A DNA stretch of 64,000 nucleotides from JAWXUU01 sp044426085. Its GTDB lineage: Bacteria > Bacillota > Clostridia > Christensenellales > CAMQZB01. Under the pieces are notes generated by a model. It saw nothing but the letters and a program-made list of their open reading frames with translations, had not been told where the DNA came from and did not search any database. Shown here in pieces: positions 58,784-64,000 of this stretch. The position numbers and the translations under genes were made by a program. Each line of letters starts with the position of its first letter. Position 1 is the stretch's first letter. The stretch is taken from positions 1-64,000 of the forward strand of contig JAWXUU010000007.1 of NCBI GenBank assembly GCA_044426085.1, in the 5' to 3' direction.

Positions 58784-61372
58784 TTATTTTATGTCTTCTT
58801 TTTTTGTTTCAAGTTCCACTTCGTGTTTTTCCATAAGGATTGTTGAAGCAAGACCTGTGACAACAAGTTTGAAGAATTTTAGCAAATAATTTGCACCGAG
58901 CATCATGATGATCATGATAAGTGCTGGCACCAATGTTGGCATTGTCACACTGAAGAAGCTTGGTATTCCCGCAAGAACAGCAAAGCCCGCAAGTGACACG
59001 CAAACGAAAAGCACACCACGCATAACGTTGAATGGTTTGCAGATATCTGCAAGAACAGCATAACCCACAAACGTTGTTATCACAACGCACATAGAATCGA
59101 TATCTGTTGTTGTTAGACCAAATATTCCTGATGTCCAGTTGAGAATCAAGATATAAAGCACGGTGACAAGTGCCCCAGGGATCGCCCGTTTCATGACGTT
59201 ATATAAGAAGTTACCACTAATTTTTTCTTTTGACGGTTCAAGCGCCAAGAAGAACGATGGGACGCCCGTCACGAAGAATTCATAGATGAGCAATTTTGAC
59301 GGAGTGAATGGGTATGGGATTGAAAGCAGTATCGTCAAGATTGAAAGCAATACTGACATTACCGTTTTCACAAGGAATAGAGATGCTGACCTTTGAATGT
59401 TGTTTATTACCCTTCTGCCTTCTGAAACAACCACTGGCATTGAAGAGAAGTTTGAATCCATCAAAACCAAATGGGCTACGTTTCTGACAGCTTCACTGCC
59501 CGATGCCATCGCAATTGAGCAATCTGCTTCTTTCATTGCCAAGATATCGTTCACGCCGTCGCCCGTCATGGCGACTGTGTGTCCGTTTTTCTTTAGCGTT
59601 TTTATGAGTAGCAATTTTTGTTCTGGCGAAACTCTGCCAAAAACTGTGTATTCATCGCACAGCGTGATGATTTCTTTGTTTGAAAGTCCGTCAAGGCTGA
59701 TGTGTTTTTCTGTGCCTTCAACGCCTGCTCTTCTTGCAACTTCCGCAACTGTGATTGGGTTGTCGCCTGATATTATCTTAACTTTAACACCTTGTTCTTT
59801 AAAATATCTTAAAATTTGAGGTGCGTCTTCACGAACTCTGTCTTGAATCACAACAAGTGAAACTGGTGTGACTTCTGTTGGGATTGTGCCCGCATATTTT
59901 TCCGATGTTTTAGCAAGCAACAAAACGCGATAGCCTTGAACTGAATAGTTGTAAACTTTTGCATCAAGTGCTTCGTTTGGCGTTCTCAACACAAATTCTG
60001 GCGCGCCGATGAAATATGTTTCGTCGTTATCAAAAGTTACTGCGGAAAATTTTCTATCGGAAGAGAATGGATAGATTTTCTTTGTGAAGAAAACTTCTTT
60101 TTTTGTGTAGTAATTTTTGAGTGCAACCGCCGTTTGGTTGTTATCGTTTAGCGAATACATCATTGAAGATATAATTTCGCTTGGTTTTCTTTCTGAAGTG
60201 GTCAAATCTTCATGCATACAGACTGACATTGTGCCATCTGTTATTGTGCCTGTTTTGTCAAGGCAAAGCATGTCCACACGGGCGAGCATTTCTATTGCGT
60301 AGGATTCTTGAACAAGCGCGTTGTTTGATGCGATTTTCATTGAACCTAGTGCGAGAGAAATTGATGTGAGAAGGAATAGCCCCGCCGGAATCATGCCGAC
60401 AAGTGAGCCCGTTGTTTTTGTTACTGCGTCATACATATTTCCGCCAGTTGAGGAATAGTTGCTGTAAAACATCATTGCGCCAAGCGGAATGATTGCCGCA
60501 CTGACTGTTCTTATGATGATGTTTAGCGACGCGAGAAGTTCTGATTTTGGTTTTTTATATTTTTTGGCAACGAGTGAAAGTTTTGAAATATAATTTTCTT
60601 CGCCAACACAATACACTTTTGCAAGAGCTGTGCCTGAAACGACATAACTGCCCGCAAAAATTCTATCGCCAACTTTTTTGATGACGGGAACAGATTCCCC
60701 CGTGAGCAAAGCTTCGTTAACTTCGATTTCCCCTTGAACCACCATGGAATCTGACGATATTTGTTTGCCTGATGACAATTTCATGATATCGGACACAACG
60801 AGTTCATTGATAGCGATATTCATTTCTTTTTTGCCACGTATAACGCGCACGACTGGCGCTGTCATGAGCTTCAATTTATCCAGCTTTTTTTTGGCACGGA
60901 TTTCTTGCACTGTTCCTATGACAAGGTTTATTATGATGATTGCAAGAAATGTCAAATCGGAAAATGATTCAACATAAATAAGCGCAACCGCCATGACGGC
61001 ACAAAGCAAGTTGAAAAATGTTAGAACGTTGTCGCGTAAAATATCAAAATACGAACGCGAGTTGATTTTGAGTTCCTTATTGACATGCCCGTCTTGAATT
61101 CTTTGTTTTACTTGTTCTTCCGTTAGACCTTCTGAAAGGTCGGGAAAATATTCTTCTATATCGAGATTAGATGCAGAAAATTCGATGGCATTTTTTTCCA
61201 ACGTTTTTTCACGCATTTCCTCGCTTGAAGAAATTTGCTTCACTTCGCCATATTGGGCAAAGAGTGTTTCATCGATTTCTTCTTCAACTTTGCGTTCAAA
61301 AAGTGACAAAAGCTTGAATTTTTTTTTGTCGTCACCGTTAAGTTTTGGAGTTTTGTCCTTGTTTATAGGCAT
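58784..61372 (-). CDS. Cation-transporting P-type ATPase (CtpE-like)
   Basis: An 862-residue P-type ATPase. The phosphorylation site DKTGTITDGT is near residue 370, the TGES-type actuator motif is LLTGESVPV, the hinge motif is MTGDGVNDILAMKEAD, and a KxxP-like KILRYF segment lies in the nucleotide domain. About ten membrane helices. The N-terminal ~70 residues are charged and have no heavy-metal domain. Overall resemblance is to the CtpE/calcium-type branch; the ion is not certain. Its start lies 1 nt beyond the upstream stop, so coupling is likely. Confidence 0.88.
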   Translation of the reverse strand: MPINKDKTPKLNGDDKKKFKLLSLFERKVEEEIDETLFAQYGEVKQISSSEEMREKTLEKNAIEFSASNLDIEEYFPDLSEGLTEEQVKQRIQDGHVNKELKINSRSYFDILRDNVLTFFNLLCAVMAVALIYVESFSDLTFLAIIIINLVIGTVQEIRAKKKLDKLKLMTAPVVRVIRGKKEMNIAINELVVSDIMKLSSGKQISSDSMVVQGEIEVNEALLTGESVPVIKKVGDRIFAGSYVVSGTALAKVYCVGEENYISKLSLVAKKYKKPKSELLASLNIIIRTVSAAIIPLGAMMFYSNYSSTGGNMYDAVTKTTGSLVGMIPAGLFLLTSISLALGSMKIASNNALVQESYAIEMLARVDMLCLDKTGTITDGTMSVCMHEDLTTSERKPSEIISSMMYSLNDNNQTAVALKNYYTKKEVFFTKKIYPFSSDRKFSAVTFDNDETYFIGAPEFVLRTPNEALDAKVYNYSVQGYRVLLLAKTSEKYAGTIPTEVTPVSLVVIQDRVREDAPQILRYFKEQGVKVKIISGDNPITVAEVARRAGVEGTEKHISLDGLSNKEIITLCDEYTVFGRVSPEQKLLLIKTLKKNGHTVAMTGDGVNDILAMKEADCSIAMASGSEAVRNVAHLVLMDSNFSSMPVVVSEGRRVINNIQRSASLFLVKTVMSVLLSILTILLSIPYPFTPSKLLIYEFFVTGVPSFFLALEPSKEKISGNFLYNVMKRAIPGALVTVLYILILNWTSGIFGLTTTDIDSMCVVITTFVGYAVLADICKPFNVMRGVLFVCVSLAGFAVLAGIPSFFSVTMPTLVPALIMIIMMLGANYLLKFFKLVVTGLASTILMEKHEVELETKKEDIK

Positions 61373-61373
61373 A

Positions 61374-63251
61374 TCACACCTCTATATATTGATAGATATC
61401 TTCATCAACTTCTTGAAGTTTTCCGTCGCCCGCGATTTTTTCTAGGGCGAATTTTGCATCTTTATATCCGATAAGCAACATGCCTTGAACTTCGCTGACG
61501 TCAATTTGTCCGCCAATCTTTGCAATGCTTAGTATCATTTCTTCAGTTATTTCATCAAGCACAAATACTGCCATATCATCTTCCTCGTAGTTATCATTAT
61601 TTATTTGGTCATCTTGAAAAATTGGTTCTTCACTTCCGAGTTCAGCTTCTGAAACTTTTTCTTCTGTTTCCTCTGTTTCTTCTGGTTCTTCTGTTTCTTC
61701 TGCTGATTCTTCAAAAGTTGATTCACTTTCCAAAGATTCGTTGTTTTCTTGGTTTATAGCGTCGCTTTCAAATTCTTCTTGTGGTTGATAATCACCGTTG
61801 ATTTCTTCGATTATTTCTCCGTTGATTTCACCGTTTACTTCTTCGATTATTTCTTCTTGTTGTTCGATTTCGGGTTGGCAAGCTGAATTTTCGCAAAGCT
61901 CGTTTATTCTGTTTTTAAGTTGTTGGTTTTCCACTTCTAGATTATAGATATTTTGATCAAAATCAGCGGTTAGTTCTCTTCTTGATTTGATTGTTTCTTG
62001 AAGTTCTTGGTTGATTTTGGATTTTTCATCTTCCAGAGATGTTGTTGTTTCTTGCAAATTTGAAATTTCTGCATTTTTTGCTTCTATTTCGCCATTTGCC
62101 GTTTGAAGTTTTTCTTGCGCTTTTTCACATTGTGAATAAAGGACATTCACTTCCCCTGTTAGCGCTTCTTTTTCGTTTGTTACCGCCACAAGCTGTTTCA
62201 AAATTTCGCTGTTTTCATTTTGCAAAATATCAAATTGAACTTTTAATGATTCAAACTTCACCAGTGCGGATTTTTCTTCTTCAAGTTCTTGCATTGTCAT
62301 TATTTTGACGCTGTCTTCTTTTGGTTTATCTGTGCTTTCTTTTGCTGTGTCAACAGCAGTGACGTCGTTGATAAGGTCATCTTTCAAACCTAGAACGCTG
62401 TCGTAGGTTTTTCTTAGTTCTGTTATCATTTTATCCATGCTGACACTTTCTGTTTTATCGATTTTGATGATAAAATCAGCGCCGTCGGCGATTGGGAAAT
62501 ACACAGATTTTTCAAGGTATGCACGAGATTTATCGAACATATCTTTATAGGTGTTTTCGTTTTGTTTAAGAGAAAAGCCTTGAATGAGAATTTGATAAAA
62601 GTTATTAAATTCGCCATTTTTTTCGCCAAACTCGTGTGAATCGCTGATGTAGTTTAGGCATAGCGATTTTTCCAAAAAGAAAATATTTCTTTGCACCGAT
62701 GCGTATGTTTTTGTTAGTGCGATATCGCAAAATTGGATTGCTTTATCAAACTTTTTCAATCTTCTTAGCGCGTCGATAAGGTATTGATATATTTTTATAT
62801 CAAAATGTTTTTTGAAATATTCTGTTGAAATATGCAAAAGCAAAAGTCGCACTTCTTGTTCTTTGAAAATCAGTGCTCTTTCGCTTTCGCCTTTATCTTC
62901 CAACATTTTTGATGTGAAACTGTGGACTTTGGCGGAAATATAGTAGCTGTTTTGACATTCGTATATATACGCAACAGCCATCATGTTTGATATTGACTTA
63001 TCCAAATCTTCAGAACTTATTATATACTGATATTCTTCCGATTGCAAAAGCTTATTTGCCGTTAGGACATTGTTTGAAATATCAAAATTGCAATAGCCAC
63101 AAACTGGGCAGCATTGAACCATTTTTTCAAATGAATCTTCACCTGCAAACTTAGGCAATCCACCCAAATCCGCATCTTGCAACTTTGAAAAATCCAGCGG
63201 ATTTTCAAATTCTGTTATCTCTCCGCAAACACCGCACTTTATTTCCATCAT
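61374..63251 (-). CDS. Zinc-ribbon/coiled-coil protein with acidic linker (DUF2225-like N-terminus)
   Basis: A 625-residue protein. The N-terminus has paired Cys motifs (CGVC at 7-10; CCPVCGYC near 50), a zinc ribbon like that of DUF2225, then a helical TPR-like region (about 70-290). A long coiled coil follows (about 325-455, heptad-like LQNENSEILKQL, QLKNRINEL), then a very Glu-rich segment (about 460-575). The last ~60 residues resemble a winged helix (ISKIGGQIDVSEVQG-type). Function unknown. It is read ahead of the P-type ATPase and after DUF1292. Confidence 0.65.
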   Translation of the reverse strand: MMEIKCGVCGEITEFENPLDFSKLQDADLGGLPKFAGEDSFEKMVQCCPVCGYCNFDISNNVLTANKLLQSEEYQYIISSEDLDKSISNMMAVAYIYECQNSYYISAKVHSFTSKMLEDKGESERALIFKEQEVRLLLLHISTEYFKKHFDIKIYQYLIDALRRLKKFDKAIQFCDIALTKTYASVQRNIFFLEKSLCLNYISDSHEFGEKNGEFNNFYQILIQGFSLKQNENTYKDMFDKSRAYLEKSVYFPIADGADFIIKIDKTESVSMDKMITELRKTYDSVLGLKDDLINDVTAVDTAKESTDKPKEDSVKIMTMQELEEEKSALVKFESLKVQFDILQNENSEILKQLVAVTNEKEALTGEVNVLYSQCEKAQEKLQTANGEIEAKNAEISNLQETTTSLEDEKSKINQELQETIKSRRELTADFDQNIYNLEVENQQLKNRINELCENSACQPEIEQQEEIIEEVNGEINGEIIEEINGDYQPQEEFESDAINQENNESLESESTFEESAEETEEPEETEETEEKVSEAELGSEEPIFQDDQINNDNYEEDDMAVFVLDEITEEMILSIAKIGGQIDVSEVQGMLLIGYKDAKFALEKIAGDGKLQEVDEDIYQYIEV

Positions 63252-63266
63252 AACCCTTACTTCCTA

Positions 63267-63608
63267 TTAGTTTTCTTCTGATGCACTTTCAAGCATTTCA
63301 TCTTCTTCGCAAAGTTTTACGTATTCATCGTATACTGCGTTGAGAGTTTCGTCATCTTCAACTGGCAAGAATACATCTTCGTCTTCTTCGTTTGTTTCAA
63401 GTTCGAAAATAACAAGTTCATCTTCGCTCATATCTTCTGATTCTTCTGCTGGTTGGAAAACAACATACCATTTTTTGTTGTATTCAATTGTTGCAAGCAT
63501 ATAGAATTTAGCAAGTTCGCCATCTTCTGCTTCTAGTTCCCAAACATCGTCTTCAGTGAATTCTTCCACCATTTCATCAATCTTTTTTTCGTAATCTGAC
63601 ATTTTCAT
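63267..63608 (-). CDS. DUF1292 domain protein
   Basis: A 113-residue acidic protein with the DUF1292 pattern (EDGELAKFYMLATIEYN, YVVFQP, VIFELE, FLPVEDDETLNAVYDEY). The family is conserved in Bacillota beside ruvX and alaS; no activity known. 15 nt ahead of the zinc-ribbon gene and following ruvX. Confidence 0.9.
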   Translation of the reverse strand: MKMSDYEKKIDEMVEEFTEDDVWELEAEDGELAKFYMLATIEYNKKWYVVFQPAEESEDMSEDELVIFELETNEEDEDVFLPVEDDETLNAVYDEYVKLCEEDEMLESASEEN

Positions 63609-63645
63609 GTCCTCCTTTTTGTGTTCTTTTTATAAATTTTATTGT

Positions 63646-64000
63646 CTAAATCATTTTGAGATATGAATCCAAAATGATTGAGGCTGCTATTTTATCAATT
63701 GTCATCTTTCTTTTTGCGCGTGACATGTCGCTTTCAAGCAAAATCTTTTCTGCTGCAACAGATGTTAATCTTTCATCCACAAACACGAGTTTAATTTCTT
63801 CACCGAGATACGTTGCAAGCTTTTCTTTGAATGCCCTCACCTTTTCTGTTTGAAGTGAATCTGTTCCGTCCATATTAAGCGGAAGTCCCAACACAACTGT
63901 GTCGGCATCTTGCTTTTTCACAACTTCTTTTATGTATTCAAAGTCTCTATCGTCTTTTTTGCATGTGTATGTTTCGTATGGCGATGCAATGATTCTTAGC
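63646..64000 (-). CDS. ruvX: Holliday-junction resolvase-like protein RuvX (partial)
   Basis: Reads LRIIASPYETYTCKKDDRD... then VVLGLPLNMDGTDSLQTEKV (key words GLPLNMDGT), FVDERLTSVAAEKIL and KIDKIAASIILDSYL-type end. This is the C-terminal ~117 residues of the YqgF/RuvX family, which takes part in 16S rRNA maturation and possibly junction cleavage. The N-terminus with the first catalytic Asp lies beyond the window. A GTG at 63919 is internal and not the start. The neighbouring DUF1292 gene supports the call. Confidence 0.9.
   Translation of the reverse strand, partial: LRIIASPYETYTCKKDDRDFEYIKEVVKKQDADTVVLGLPLNMDGTDSLQTEKVRAFKEKLATYLGEEIKLVFVDERLTSVAAEKILLESDMSRAKRKMTIDKIAASIILDSYLKMI

Overview
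The window looks like a chromosome segment of a low-GC, anaerobic, low-GC Gram-positive bacterium (Bacillota, most likely class Clostridia). The support is a pyruvate:ferredoxin oxidoreductase as the pyruvate enzyme, strong AGGAGG-type ribosome sites, consensus TTGACA/TATAAT promoters with 17-bp spacers, ECF-type vitamin transporters, FloA/NfeD, a short HisG paired with HisZ, and a ruvX-DUF1292 pair. I cannot place it to genus.

Region 1 (1-12.9 kb, AT-rich): a defence island read almost entirely on the minus strand. One tightly packed operon starts from a promoter at about 9.82-9.85 kb. It encodes a Xre-family regulator, two overlapping paralogous C5 cytosine methyltransferases, a large McrB-like AAA+ motor, a McrC-like nuclease, a third and unrelated C5 methyltransferase, a frameshifted small reading frame and an AbiTii-domain protein. 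The order M-M-McrB-McrC is that of the LlaJI/BsuMI type of restriction-modification system. A DUF4365 nuclease-like gene and a DUF2971 gene each follow with their own promoter.

Region 2 (12.9-20.4 kb): a 1.2-kb gene-free stretch with tandem terminators and GT-rich sequence leads to a 27-bp copy of the 3' end of tRNA-Ser(GCU). The intact tRNA lies at 20286-20376. Between the two copies, with ATGCAACACG repeats at both inner ends, sits a six-gene operon: LuxR-type regulator, isochorismatase-like hydrolase, NCS2-like permease, two urea-carboxylase-associated (carboxyguanidine deiminase-type) proteins and allophanate hydrolase. No urea or guanidine carboxylase is present. The set matches a hydrolytic route from guanylurea (or biuret) through carboxyguanidine and allophanate to ammonia.

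Region 3 (20.4-36.6 kb): a two-component system with a MacAB-like ABC exporter; an ECF S component with a ROK sugar kinase; pyruvate:ferredoxin oxidoreductase; a DEDDh exonuclease with a BRCT-like tail; prolyl-tRNA synthetase; and an amino-acid ABC importer.

Region 4 (36.6-49.8 kb): biosynthesis. purB and purA follow a MITE-like inverted repeat. A ten-gene his operon (hisZGDCBHAFIE) comes next, then purC-purF. Histidinol phosphatase is not encoded here.

Region 5 (49.9-64 kb): MBL hydrolase, DJ-1-like protein, SNF transporter, PIG-L deacetylase, GPH-type MFS carrier, a TPP riboswitch driving thiT, the NfeD-FloA operon with a small disordered protein, a P-type ATPase, a zinc-ribbon/coiled-coil protein, a DUF1292 protein and the start-truncated ruvX.
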